Shown in pieces: positions 1 through 7,789 of a stretch of DNA of 10,358 bases. The notes under the pieces were generated by a model that saw only the letters and a program-made list of their open reading frames with translations, searched no databases and was not told the DNA's origin. The stretch is from NCBI GenBank assembly GCA_016191305.1, contig JACPOX010000083.1, positions 11,915 to 22,272 of the forward strand, written 5' to 3'. The translations under genes were made by a program, and so were the position numbers. This DNA comes from Legionella longbeachae. GTDB lineage: Bacteria > Pseudomonadota > Gammaproteobacteria > Legionellales > Legionellaceae. The first letter of the stretch is position 1. Every line of letters starts with the position of its first letter.

Positions 1-2361
1 AAGCAAAATCGTCTATTTAGCACGCCTTATTCAGCATCTGTTTTTAAGAATATTAATTGGGAGGAAATGTTTCAACAAGATTTTCCTTTAAGTTACGCCT
101 ATACCAAAAATTGTCAATCAGAAAGTCTCAGCAATGTATTGGCTTATTGGAAAGAAAATTATTTTAGCTTGAAAAAAGCCTTATATAGTAATTCAGACGT
201 CAAAAAAATACATGAATGTATTGCCCGAAATAATATTGAAAAAATAGGAGATATACTGAATGAAAAACACAATATTGAGTTATTGAAAAATATTAACGTG
301 AGTTTACCTTACCTTTTCTCGATCAATTATACGCCAATTCAACTTGCCAATAAGTTACAAAGAAAAGAAATTTTGAATCTTTTTTATTCGAAGTTTCTCA
401 CAGAAGTGGATGAGAATGATATTAATGCTCGCATGATTCTGGCAGCAAGATTTGGTCATGAAGATTTTAATCACTATAATCTCTCACTATTTTCAAATGA
501 AGTTTTAACCGAAGCACTTTTCCATGCTTCTGAAATGGGTCATATAACTGTCCTAGAGCGCTTGCTTAATCTACCAAATATTGACATGAACAAACCATTG
601 GACAAGAAGAATAATCCCTTATCTGCAGCTTGTGAATACGGGCATGAAGCGGCAGTGCTTTTGTTATTAAAGCAAACCGCTATTAAAGTGAATCAACCTG
701 GGAGATCTGGATTTAAAGCACTTCATTACGCTGCCGGTTGTGGATATATCAATATTCTCTTAAGACTGATGCAGGAACCAGGTATTGATATTGATTGCGA
801 AGATAATTTTGGCGATACCCCCTTACATTATGCAGCTTTGAATGGACATATCCGCGTTCTTGAACAACTAATTCCACGCTCGAAGGCCTTCATGCATAGA
901 AACAATACGCTTAAGATGCCCGTTTTTTATGCATTAGAGCAGTCACATTTAAAGTGCGTCGAAATTTTGTTTGATCAAACAAGAGATACTCTTTGTAAAG
1001 ATGAGATTGAGCGAATACTCGATTTTTCGATGTCTCGTCGATGTAAAGATCTTAGCTTTAAGATTTTTAAACAGCTTGGTGTGAATGTTATTTTTAAAGA
1101 AGGAGATACCACCCTTATTAAAGCAATAAAACATAGTGATGTGGAAACGGCAAAAGCTTTGTTACATGAAGATGCGTTGACAGTAGTAGGTGCACGTAAT
1201 TCTTCAGGGAATTTGGCATTACATTTAGCAGCTGAAAAAGGATTTTTAGAAATAGTGCAATTGTGTTTCAAAGCACTTCCTGAGTCGCTCAATGAGCAAG
1301 ATTGTTTTTCATGTACACCATTGATGCATGCGGTTAGAAATAATCAGATTGAGGTAATAGCATGGTTTTTGACACAAACACAAATCGATTATTCTAGCTG
1401 TGATTCCTATGGTAACTCTTGCCTGCATGTGGCTGCAAGAAATGATTATGCTGAACTATTGGGATTCCTTATTGATAAGACAAATTTAGATCTAAATCAA
1501 ATGAATAATGAGGGCCTAACCCCTTTACATACTGCCTGTATCAATCAATCTATTGACTGTGTTGAACTATTATGTAAGCAAACAAAAACACCAATTCATG
1601 TTACCAGCCTTTACCAGAAACAAAGTGCACTGCATACCGTGATTGAGAAAGATTATAAAGCCATTTTCAATCATTTAATGGATAAGAGTCATACCCAATT
1701 AATCATCAATATCAATCAAGTGGATTATGAAGGATGTTCTCTTTTACACTTTGCAGCAGCCTACGGTCGAAAGAAAATGGTTATACGCTTGCTTGCAGAG
1801 AAAGAAATTATCATTAACCAAAAAAATAAAAGCGATTGTACTCCTCTAGATTTAGCTCTTATTAATAACCGATACGATATTATTTTCGATGTGTTTTTAG
1901 TACATCCTAGAGTTTTAGAGTGGATTAAAAGAGATAAGAGTTTTCTCGACTCTTTATTTGAACATTCCAAGATGCATGATGAAAGAATGATTAAATTCAT
2001 AAAACAAACAGGCATCGATACTAATGTACAATTTCTTTCTGGTTGTAGTTTATTGATGGCCGCCTATAAGTACGATTATTACACTATGTTTGAAGAGCTT
2101 TTAGAAAGCAATAAAATAAAAGTAAATATGCAAGATTATAATGGCAATACGCTACTTCATCATATTGCTGCAAAATCTGTTTCTACCGAAGCAATGAATG
2201 GTATTGAATGTTTATTCAATTATGATGATCTTGATTTATCAATCAAAAATCATCAACAGAAAACAGCGTTAGACGTAGCTGTAGAGAAAAATAACCAAAT
2301 AATTGAAAAGCTGATTTTAAGTTATCAAAACACTACAGAAAATCGTTATATGCTAAATTAA
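1..2361 (+). CDS. Ankyrin-repeat protein, 5' end beyond the window, probable exported effector
   Basis: A long protein made almost entirely of ankyrin repeats, helical hairpins that bind other proteins. Numbering from the Met at 67, clear repeats with the TPLH/AA core start near residues 182, 215, 248 (GDTPLHYAALNGH), 380, 415, 449, 483 (GLTPLHTACIN), 519, 556, 591, 659, 692 and 730; degenerate ones fill the gaps. There is no signal peptide, membrane segment or recognisable enzymatic domain in the visible part. The frame has no stop between base 1 and the Met at 67. The GGGAGGA at 59-65 almost touches that ATG, too close for a normal ribosome site, so the true start probably lies to the left and at least 22 more residues belong to the protein. 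In Legionella and Coxiella such proteins are often Dot/Icm type IV substrates acting in the host cell; that role is inferred here. It converges on parC and ends 53 bases from it. Confidence 0.88.
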   Translation, partial: KQNRLFSTPYSASVFKNINWEEMFQQDFPLSYAYTKNCQSESLSNVLAYWKENYFSLKKALYSNSDVKKIHECIARNNIEKIGDILNEKHNIELLKNINVSLPYLFSINYTPIQLANKLQRKEILNLFYSKFLTEVDENDINARMILAARFGHEDFNHYNLSLFSNEVLTEALFHASEMGHITVLERLLNLPNIDMNKPLDKKNNPLSAACEYGHEAAVLLLLKQTAIKVNQPGRSGFKALHYAAGCGYINILLRLMQEPGIDIDCEDNFGDTPLHYAALNGHIRVLEQLIPRSKAFMHRNNTLKMPVFYALEQSHLKCVEILFDQTRDTLCKDEIERILDFSMSRRCKDLSFKIFKQLGVNVIFKEGDTTLIKAIKHSDVETAKALLHEDALTVVGARNSSGNLALHLAAEKGFLEIVQLCFKALPESLNEQDCFSCTPLMHAVRNNQIEVIAWFLTQTQIDYSSCDSYGNSCLHVAARNDYAELLGFLIDKTNLDLNQMNNEGLTPLHTACINQSIDCVELLCKQTKTPIHVTSLYQKQSALHTVIEKDYKAIFNHLMDKSHTQLIININQVDYEGCSLLHFAAAYGRKKMVIRLLAEKEIIINQKNKSDCTPLDLALINNRYDIIFDVFLVHPRVLEWIKRDKSFLDSLFEHSKMHDERMIKFIKQTGIDTNVQFLSGCSLLMAAYKYDYYTMFEELLESNKIKVNMQDYNGNTLLHHIAAKSVSTEAMNGIECLFNYDDLDLSIKNHQQKTALDVAVEKNNQIIEKLILSYQNTTENRYMLN

Positions 2362-2370
2362 GCGATTAGG

Positions 2371-2399
2371 GCGGGCGTGGTAACAATTCATCCGCCCGC
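2371..2399. terminator. Hairpin between convergent ankyrin and parC genes
   Basis: GCGGGCG at 2371-2377 is the exact reverse complement of CGCCCGC at 2393-2399, giving a 7-bp all-GC stem with a 15-base loop in otherwise AT-rich DNA. It lies 9 bases after the ankyrin stop and 15 bases past the parC stop. Neither side has a clean run of T, so it is a weak intrinsic terminator or an RNA 3'-end stabiliser serving both convergent genes. Confidence 0.5.
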
Positions 2400-2414
2400 A
2401 ACAAAGCTCCTACT

Positions 2415-4508
2415 TTATTGTGGAGAAATCACTTGTAATTGAGTTACATTTTGTAAACCACGTGGCAATCGATTGCCGCGACGTCCACGTTCTCCTTTGT
2501 AATGCTCTAAGTCACTGCCTTTTAACGTAAAATGTCGCTTTCCTGCATGTACTGTGAGCGAATCCACAACAGATAAGACCTGCAGATCAATAACATATTC
2601 TTCTCGTGATGCCGCTTTAGCAGATGGGATATTAATTAATTTGTTTCCCTTACCGCGCGATAACTCAGGAACTTCTTTAGTTGAGAAAATAAGTAATCGC
2701 CCCGCACTCGTAGCACAAGCTACAAATAGCTCCTCCTGGTTAGGCAAGACTCGAGGAGGCAGGATATGACTGGAATTAGACAATTTAATACACGTTTTTC
2801 CATTACGATTTTTTACATAAAGATCACTTATTTTTGCAATAAATCCATATCCCGCGTCACTGGCTAATAATACTCGTTGCTCAGGCTCTCCCCCTGCTAT
2901 AGCTTCAAATAATACTCCCTCAGCTGGATTTAACTTACCTGTCAATGGCTCCCCTTGGCCACGTGCCGAAGGTAAGGCATGTCCTGGTAAAGAATAAACT
3001 TTTCCTTCACTATCAAAAAAGAGAATTTGCTGGTTTGATCGAGCCGTTGCTTGTGCCTTAAATTCATCACCCGCTTTATAATTCAACTCACTTCCATTTA
3101 TATCAAAACCTTTGGCAGCACGAACCCATCCATTTTTGGAAAGCACTACAGTAATCGGTTCATTAGGCAAAATATCTTCTTCTTTTAATGCCTGTGATTC
3201 TTGTCGCACAATAATTGGAGAACGACGTACATCGCCGAACTCATCTCTATCTTTAATAATTTCTTCTTTAACCAAATTTTTTAAACGCTGCTCTGAAGCC
3301 AAAATGCTTTGCAGATGATCACGTTCAGCACAAAGCTCATCCAATTCAGCACGCAGTTTTATCTCTTCTAATTTTGCCAGGTGACGCAACTTCATTTCCA
3401 AAATGGCTTCAGCCTGTCGATCACTTAGGTTAAACCGAGCAATTAATCCTTGTTTGGGGTGTTCGTGTTCACGAATAATGGCAATGACTTCATCGATATT
3501 CAGATAAGCGATGAGCAACCCCTCAAGCACATGGATGCGATCTAAGACTTTTGCTAAACGATACTCCAAACGTCTTTTCACTACGGCTAATCGGTAGGTT
3601 AACCATTCCTTCAAGATATTCAGTAAATTTTTTACTTTAGGTTTACCATCAAGTCCTATCATATTAAAGTTAACGCGATAACTTCTCTCTAAATCCGTAG
3701 TGGCGAATAAATGCGACATTAGCCCCTCGGCATCAACTCGATTAGATCGTGGAATAATTACCAAGCGAGTAGGATGCTCATGATCAGATTCATCACGTAA
3801 GTCCTCAACCATAGGCAATTTTTTTTGTTGCATTTGTAGGGCAATTTGTTCGATTACTTTGGAGCCTGATACTTGATATGGTAGGGCAGTAATGACGATA
3901 TTTTGTTTTTCTTGAACATACACAGCCCTCATTTTTACAGAACCATTACCCGTTTCGTAAAGTGCTGAAATTGCTGCGGGAGAAGTAATTATTTCTGCAT
4001 TAGTCGGAAAATCAGGACCTTTTATATACTGAGAAATAGCGGCTAAATCCGCTTGAGGGTTATCCAGTAAATGCACACATGCATTAGCTACTTCTGTTAA
4101 ATTGTGTGGCAAAATATCTGAAGCCATCCCTACAGCAATTCCTGTTGCTCCATTTAATAAAATATTAGGTAAGCGTGCTGGTAATAACGAAGGCTCTTGT
4201 AACGTTCCATCAAAATTATCAACCCAATCTACAGTGCCTTGTAATAATTCTGCTAATAGAACTTCTGCATAAGGAGATAATTTGGCTTCAGTATATCGCA
4301 TGGCCGCAAAAGATTTGGGATCATCTGGAGAACCCCAGTTTCCTTGCCCATCCACAAAAGGATAACGATAGGAAAATGGTTGCGCCATTAATACCATGGC
4401 TTCGTAACACGCCATATCACCGTGCGGATGAAATTTACCTAATACGTCACCCACGGTACGCGCAGATTTTTTAAATTTCGCCGTGGCTTTCAAGCCTAAT
4501 TCTGACAT
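2415..4508 (-). CDS. parC: DNA topoisomerase IV subunit A (ParC), N-terminally short
   Basis: ParC is the DNA-cleaving subunit of topoisomerase IV; with ParE it unlinks daughter chromosomes. The protein has 697 residues and matches the family closely from residue 1: [14 protein letters not shown] at 18-31, the active-site Arg71-Tyr72 in [23 protein letters not shown] and [10 protein letters not shown] in the breakage-reunion domain, a coiled-coil tower around 295-400, then a C-terminal DNA-wrapping domain ending in [16 protein letters not shown]. It differs from ParC and not GyrA in lacking a clear GyrA box. By recalled alignment, Met1 equals E. coli Met49 and Tyr72 equals Tyr120, so about 48 N-terminal residues are missing. 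A TAA at 4521-4523 blocks any extension, and the bases upstream do not encode the missing part in another frame. The QRDR position equal to Ser80 is Met32; Glu84 is kept as Glu36. Function is uncertain unless the missing part is supplied or dispensable. Confidence 0.93.
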   Translation of the reverse strand: MSELGLKATAKFKKSARTVGDVLGKFHPHGDMACYEAMVLMAQPFSYRYPFVDGQGNWGSPDDPKSFAAMRYTEAKLSPYAEVLLAELLQGTVDWVDNFDGTLQEPSLLPARLPNILLNGATGIAVGMASDILPHNLTEVANACVHLLDNPQADLAAISQYIKGPDFPTNAEIITSPAAISALYETGNGSVKMRAVYVQEKQNIVITALPYQVSGSKVIEQIALQMQQKKLPMVEDLRDESDHEHPTRLVIIPRSNRVDAEGLMSHLFATTDLERSYRVNFNMIGLDGKPKVKNLLNILKEWLTYRLAVVKRRLEYRLAKVLDRIHVLEGLLIAYLNIDEVIAIIREHEHPKQGLIARFNLSDRQAEAILEMKLRHLAKLEEIKLRAELDELCAERDHLQSILASEQRLKNLVKEEIIKDRDEFGDVRRSPIIVRQESQALKEEDILPNEPITVVLSKNGWVRAAKGFDINGSELNYKAGDEFKAQATARSNQQILFFDSEGKVYSLPGHALPSARGQGEPLTGKLNPAEGVLFEAIAGGEPEQRVLLASDAGYGFIAKISDLYVKNRNGKTCIKLSNSSHILPPRVLPNQEELFVACATSAGRLLIFSTKEVPELSRGKGNKLINIPSAKAASREEYVIDLQVLSVVDSLTVHAGKRHFTLKGSDLEHYKGERGRRGNRLPRGLQNVTQLQVISPQ

Positions 4509-4526
4509 TTTATCTCTCTTTTAACC

Positions 4527-4535
4527 TGTGGATAA
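4527..4535 (-). promoter_or_regulatory. DnaA box, perfect match
   Basis: The minus strand reads TTATCCACA, identical to the high-affinity E. coli R1/R4-type DnaA box. It lies 18 bases upstream of the parC ATG, inside the predicted 5' leader. A second, near-perfect box follows at 4539-4547 in the same orientation, 3 bases away. This could be an operator through which DnaA controls parC. A single 9-mer can occur by chance; the pair is more telling. Confidence 0.5.
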
Positions 4536-4538
4536 CTT

Positions 4539-4547
4539 TGTGGATTA
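4539..4547 (-). promoter_or_regulatory. Second DnaA box, one mismatch
   Basis: The minus strand reads TAATCCACA, one base from the TTATCCACA consensus, in tandem with the box at 4527-4535 and 12 bases away start to start. Its far base overlaps the last base of the TATAAT at 4547-4552, so DnaA bound here would cover the end of the -10 element and the start of transcription. Confidence 0.4.
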
Positions 4548-4552
4548 TTATA
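4547..4552 (-). promoter_or_regulatory. Candidate -10 element of a parC promoter
   Basis: The minus strand carries a consensus TATAAT here, in the 74-base gap between the methyltransferase stop and the parC start. Transcription would begin near 4540, leaving a leader of roughly 30 bases. No good -35 hexamer is seen at 16-18 bases; TTGCAA lies only 8 bases upstream. Purine-rich AAGAGAGA before the ATG would be a weak ribosome site. Confidence 0.4.
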
Positions 4553-4582
4553 GAATAAACTTGCAAACAGAAAATACACTAT

Positions 4583-5356
4583 TTATTTTTCCCCTGTAAC
4601 TAAATAAATAGTTAAATTAAACTGATATTCGCCCTGGTATTTTCTTTGACACTCATCTTCATAGTATTGAACCATGGCTTCATTAATTTCTTTAATTTCT
4701 GTCTCTGGTAATTGTCCTTGATAAAAGGCAATTCCATTAACAAATTTTCTAAAAACATCTAATGAAGGTAAGATGATAGATTGCGGACATAATGCTACAT
4801 TCAATTGTTTAGCGGGTATGGATTTTAATTTTTTAGCCAGATTGTCAAAAACCGAATAATCTACTGGCGGTTTAAAATTTGAAAGAGATTTAAATTGTCC
4901 AGAATCTTTAATGGCATAATATCCCATGATAAAAGGATCATCTCCGACAGGGAAAAGGGTAAGAAGTCTTCCTCCATCATTAAGTGCTTTCATTATATTA
5001 GCGAAAGCCTTATTAATATCATTAACCCATTGTAAGCACCAAAAAGAGACAATGTAATCAAATTGAGAAATAAACTTCATACTCAGTACATCGCCTTTTT
5101 TTACCGAAAAGTTGGGATAATCTCTAGAAACATCTTTGGCTAAATCGACCATATTTTCCGAAGCATCGATTCCTAATACGGAACCCTCTGGTACTTTGTC
5201 CAAAATTTTTCTAGTAAAAGCTCCATTTCCACAACCTATATCTAATACTTTGTCAGAAGGCTGGATTTTTAATTTTGATAAATAATTTTCCGCGATCGTT
5301 GCTTGAATATAAGATCCGATCGCATAATCATTTGCTGGCCACTCATGTTTTGCCAT
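4583..5356 (-). CDS. Class I SAM-dependent methyltransferase, trans-aconitate methyltransferase-like
   Basis: A 257-residue soluble enzyme predicted to move a methyl group from S-adenosylmethionine. The Rossmann core is plain: motif I VLDIGCGNGAF at 37-47, the acidic ribose-binding residue Asp64 in GIDASENM, a GDVLSM segment at 88-93 with the adenine-contacting acid, and YIVSFWCLQWVND around 101-113. The xLQW signature and the N-terminal W..NDY segment resemble the trans-aconitate 2-methyltransferase and juvenile-hormone-acid methyltransferase group, whose members methylate carboxyl groups of small molecules. The C-terminal half (from about 150) is a lid-type substrate region that does not fix the substrate. 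The start is well supported: GGAG inside the end of psd sits 7 bases before the ATG, and only 2 bases separate the psd stop from it, so the pair is translationally coupled. The link with psd raises a phospholipid headgroup substrate as an alternative, which is speculative. Confidence 0.85.
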   Translation of the reverse strand: MAKHEWPANDYAIGSYIQATIAENYLSKLKIQPSDKVLDIGCGNGAFTRKILDKVPEGSVLGIDASENMVDLAKDVSRDYPNFSVKKGDVLSMKFISQFDYIVSFWCLQWVNDINKAFANIMKALNDGGRLLTLFPVGDDPFIMGYYAIKDSGQFKSLSNFKPPVDYSVFDNLAKKLKSIPAKQLNVALCPQSIILPSLDVFRKFVNGIAFYQGQLPETEIKEINEAMVQYYEDECQRKYQGEYQFNLTIYLVTGEK

Positions 5357-5358
5357 AA

Positions 5359-6219
5359 TTACTCCGACGTTGTAATTTCCCCTATCGCTTGACCAAAGCG
5401 CAGTGTGCTGCCTGCCTTTAAGTCACTATTCCAATGCACCTTAGAGCTGTTTCCAAACAGTAATACAACGGTTGATCCTAATTTAAAATAGCCCATTTCA
5501 CTCCCTTGAGCTAATTTCTTGTTTATTGCAGCCTGATTGTACTCAAAATCCATGCGATTCTTGCTGCGTTGCATATCGCCATGCCAACTAGTTCCTATCG
5601 CTCCAACAATTGTTGCACCTACCATAACCATAGCCATAGGCCCCGCTTTAGTTGAAAAAAAGATAGCCAAACGTTCATTGCGAACAAAGAGCTTAGAAAC
5701 AACGCGAGCTGTTGTCGGTTGAACTGAGAACAACGCACCAGGAATATAGGTCATTGATATTATCTCAGCATCGATAGGCATATGAACACGATGATAATCT
5801 TTAGGCGATAAATACAAAGTCGCAAAACGACCATTGCTAAACTGCTCTGACTTTTCTTTATTACAAGCCAAAAGTTCTGCGACAGAATAATAATGCCCCT
5901 TAGCTTGAATCAACTGATTTTCTTCAATAGCACCTATTTCACTAATACAGCCATCTACAGGAGAAATAATATCTGCTTGAGCAAGTGGCCGGCATTCGGG
6001 TTTTAAATGACGAATAAAAAAATCATTAAAACAATCGTAAGCGGTAGGATCTTCTATTAAGGCCTCACTCATATTGACTTGATATTTTCTAATAAAACGG
6101 CAAATAAGGTAATTTTTCACTTTGGTATTTTTAACATCAGCTAAATAACCAGCTAAAGTGGTCATTCCATGCTGTGGCATGATATATTGCGGTAATGTTT
6201 TTAATAAATCTAAAGACAT
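5359..6219 (-). CDS. psd: Phosphatidylserine decarboxylase proenzyme
   Basis: This inner-membrane-associated, pyruvoyl-dependent enzyme decarboxylates phosphatidylserine to phosphatidylethanolamine, the last step of PE synthesis. The 286 residues are slightly shorter than the E. coli enzyme. All hallmarks are visible: SPVDG with Asp89, DYHRVHMP with His143 and His146, and the LGST self-cleavage motif at 247-250. Ser249 would become the pyruvoyl group, splitting the chain into a beta subunit of about 248 residues and an alpha subunit of about 38. Asp89, His146 and Ser249 correspond to the E. coli triad Asp90, His147 and Ser254. The ATG at 6219 is fixed by an in-frame TGA 12 bases before it; its ribosome site (GAGA, about 9 bases away) is weak. 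The methyltransferase follows after 2 bases. A 7-codon upstream reading frame with a better ribosome site precedes it (6236-6259). Confidence 0.96.
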   Translation of the reverse strand: MSLDLLKTLPQYIMPQHGMTTLAGYLADVKNTKVKNYLICRFIRKYQVNMSEALIEDPTAYDCFNDFFIRHLKPECRPLAQADIISPVDGCISEIGAIEENQLIQAKGHYYSVAELLACNKEKSEQFSNGRFATLYLSPKDYHRVHMPIDAEIISMTYIPGALFSVQPTTARVVSKLFVRNERLAIFFSTKAGPMAMVMVGATIVGAIGTSWHGDMQRSKNRMDFEYNQAAINKKLAQGSEMGYFKLGSTVVLLFGNSSKVHWNSDLKAGSTLRFGQAIGEITTSE

Positions 6220-6235
6220 GAAAAGTTCTCACAAC

Positions 6236-6259
6236 TTAAAAAAAAGCATCATACCCCAT
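6236..6259 (-). CDS. Possible 7-codon leader ORF before psd
   Basis: On the minus strand GAGGAG lies 4 bases before an ATG at 6259; the frame encodes MGYDAFF and stops at TAA, read through an 8-T run (6238-6245). The stop is 16 bases before the psd ATG. The ribosome site is clearly better than that of psd, so ribosomes could load here and couple to or modulate psd. The same bases also contain TATGAT (6248-6253), which could instead be a psd -10 element. It may be chance. Confidence 0.22.
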   Translation of the reverse strand: MGYDAFF

Positions 6260-6287
6260 AGCTCTCCTCACTGCTATTAGGTAAATA

Positions 6288-7424
6288 TTATTTCGGCTTA
6301 ATAGATGAAGAATCTTCTGAATGGGGAGGAGCAAGTCGACCCTCATTCAAACTTTCTTTCATTGTTCTTGTAGCACGTCCAGACACCCGTTCCAAAGCTC
6401 CATACTTATCCAATGCACTCAACAAATTTTCCGGTGACAGAGATTTTAGTTTTTCACTGTTGCTAAAAGGAGTACATATCAAAGTAGCAGGTATATTTTC
6501 TGCCCCCTTATCTTTTAATTCTTGGATAATCGCGTCATTTAATTCTTTAATCGCAGCAATGGTACAAATACCAACAAATGAGGAACAAATAAGACTAGAT
6601 GCATTGTGTTTTTCACCATAAAAATCATCTTTTATTGAAGAACTCCCATACATTATTACTCGATCAATTGGCCCCATTAATTGCACATCATGAAGTTCTC
6701 GCTGAATTACTGCAAATTTATGTTCCAAATGCTGCAGCCAGTTTTCACCGAGATGCTCCGTTTTTTTTAAATACTCGTGCAAATCAGGATCAATTAGCTT
6801 TTCTAGTTTTACTCTATATTCCTCACTATAGAGAAATTCCATATAATCAAATTCATTTCTTCTATATCCTACATGCGCATGGGGAAACATTAGAGCACCT
6901 TTCGTTGGTTTAATTTCTAAAAACTCTGCTTTTGGATGTGTTATAAAATCTTTAAAAAACTGTTTTTCTAATCTTTCAACCATTTCTTGTGCTTTTTTTG
7001 CATCGCTATAAAGCTCCGATAGATCAGATGGAGCAGTTAATAAACCTACTTGGTTAAATACAGCTAAATCTCTGCAAAGAGATGCTAAATTAGACAATAC
7101 ACCGAAATTAGAAAGCGTTATTTTGTCCAATGAATCAAAATCTATTTCTTGCCATCGTCTTGATTTAAAAGTCACATTTTTTACAGTATTAATAACAGCA
7201 AAGCCAATTCCAGTTTCTTCAGATGTTAATTTTCCTAATTCCAACAACTGCTTATTTAGCTCCATATTAGCAATTGAATTTTCCAAAAAATTCAACACGA
7301 ATTTTTTATCTTCTGCAGTTAACTGACTATCAGACCCAGCTTGCATGGCCTTTTCCAGCATCAATAGTGCATCCAGATCTTCTTGATTTAGTATTGTCGT
7401 CTGAATAATTTCATCTCTTGTCAT
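6288..7424 (-). CDS. Hypothetical protein, possible permuted NlpC/P60-type cysteine hydrolase and secreted effector
   Basis: I do not recognise this 378-residue protein by name. It is soluble, with no signal peptide or membrane helix; residues 1-160 look mostly helical. From 171 on there is a pattern recalling circularly permuted NlpC/P60 (YiiX/YebB-like) papain-fold enzymes, where the His motif precedes the Cys motif: GALMFPHAHVGY at 176-187 (His182 or His184), then SLICSSFVGIC at 277-287 (Cys280 starting a helix), then SLSPENLLSAL at 328-338, similar to the SP.DLL element after the Cys helix in that group. The last 25 residues are polar and rich in Ser, Glu and Pro, ending DSSSIKPK, as in many Dot/Icm substrates. 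GGTGAT before the ATG pairs with the 16S tail. It follows the 117-residue gene by 11 bases, so they share an mRNA. Enzymatic and effector roles are hypotheses. Confidence 0.8.
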   Translation of the reverse strand: MTRDEIIQTTILNQEDLDALLMLEKAMQAGSDSQLTAEDKKFVLNFLENSIANMELNKQLLELGKLTSEETGIGFAVINTVKNVTFKSRRWQEIDFDSLDKITLSNFGVLSNLASLCRDLAVFNQVGLLTAPSDLSELYSDAKKAQEMVERLEKQFFKDFITHPKAEFLEIKPTKGALMFPHAHVGYRRNEFDYMEFLYSEEYRVKLEKLIDPDLHEYLKKTEHLGENWLQHLEHKFAVIQRELHDVQLMGPIDRVIMYGSSSIKDDFYGEKHNASSLICSSFVGICTIAAIKELNDAIIQELKDKGAENIPATLICTPFSNSEKLKSLSPENLLSALDKYGALERVSGRATRTMKESLNEGRLAPPHSEDSSSIKPK

Positions 7425-7435
7425 AAATCACCCGA

Positions 7436-7789
7436 TCATGCATATGAGTAATAACGAAGCATAATATCTTCGACCAAATTGTTAATGAAATTAATAAATA
7501 AAGTAGGGAATAGCTCATCATCAATATTTTCTTGCGCTTGAAAAAGTAAATATTGCTTCGCTATAAAACTCACGATTTCTTCAATACGTTGTGGTTTTGC
7601 TAAATAAAAAAAACAATCAGGCAATGCAATTAGGATTTTATTAATCAATTTCAGAGCATCAGCATTTGAAATTCCCAAAACAATAGTTATAGGTGAACTT
7701 GCGCTATGCTTAATATGCGTATTGGCCTCACAATAGAGTTCTATGAACTGATAGATCTCTTTGACATATTGTTCTTTTCTTGGGTGCAC
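7436..7789 (-). CDS. Hypothetical 117-residue protein, GTG start
   Basis: A small protein of unknown function without signal peptide, membrane helix or recognised motif. It reads as mostly helical (YVKEIYQFIELYCEAN at 8-23; a helical C-terminal half ending in ELFPTLFINFINNLVEDIML) around a hydrophobic strand, PITIVLGI, at 33-40. The initiator is GTG at 7789; AAAGGA ends 5 bases upstream and decides this start. It stands first in a two-gene unit with the 378-residue gene 11 bases downstream, and a plausible promoter lies in the 57-base gap before it. Its size and position would suit a chaperone or regulator for its partner, but nothing in its sequence shows this. Confidence 0.75.
   Translation of the reverse strand: MHPRKEQYVKEIYQFIELYCEANTHIKHSASSPITIVLGISNADALKLINKILIALPDCFFYLAKPQRIEEIVSFIAKQYLLFQAQENIDDELFPTLFINFINNLVEDIMLRYYSYA

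Noticed and set aside
949..1292. Minus-strand open frames inside the ankyrin gene (949-1134 and 975-1292)
   Set aside because: They are antisense to a strongly patterned ankyrin-repeat protein, have no recognisable motif or ribosome site, and look like shadow frames.
4175..4474. Plus-strand 99-residue open frame antisense to parC
   Set aside because: It overlaps the most conserved part of ParC, including the active-site tyrosine codon. Its composition looks like that of an antisense shadow, with no ribosome site or motif.
2415..4508. GyrA instead of ParC for the topoisomerase gene
   Set aside because: Residues around [14 protein letters not shown] and the [18 protein letters not shown] ending match ParC; the spaced GyrA box of gyrase and the usual longer C-terminal domain are not seen.
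6236..6259. Programmed frameshift at the T8 run joining the mini-ORF to psd
   Set aside because: Shifting either way at the T-run meets a stop: TGA in the psd frame 12 bases before its ATG, or TAG just after that ATG in the other frame. No fusion product is possible.
6258..6277. ATAGC...GCTAT inverted repeat followed by T8 as a terminator of the 378-residue gene
   Set aside because: The stem has only 5 base pairs with a 10-base loop, and 12 bases separate it from the T-run, so it does not meet the form of an intrinsic terminator.
6599..6913. Plus-strand 104-residue open frame antisense to the 378-residue gene
   Set aside because: His- and Leu-rich antisense frame without a ribosome site. 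The minus-strand gene is in an operon-like series with a good start, so this is the shadow.
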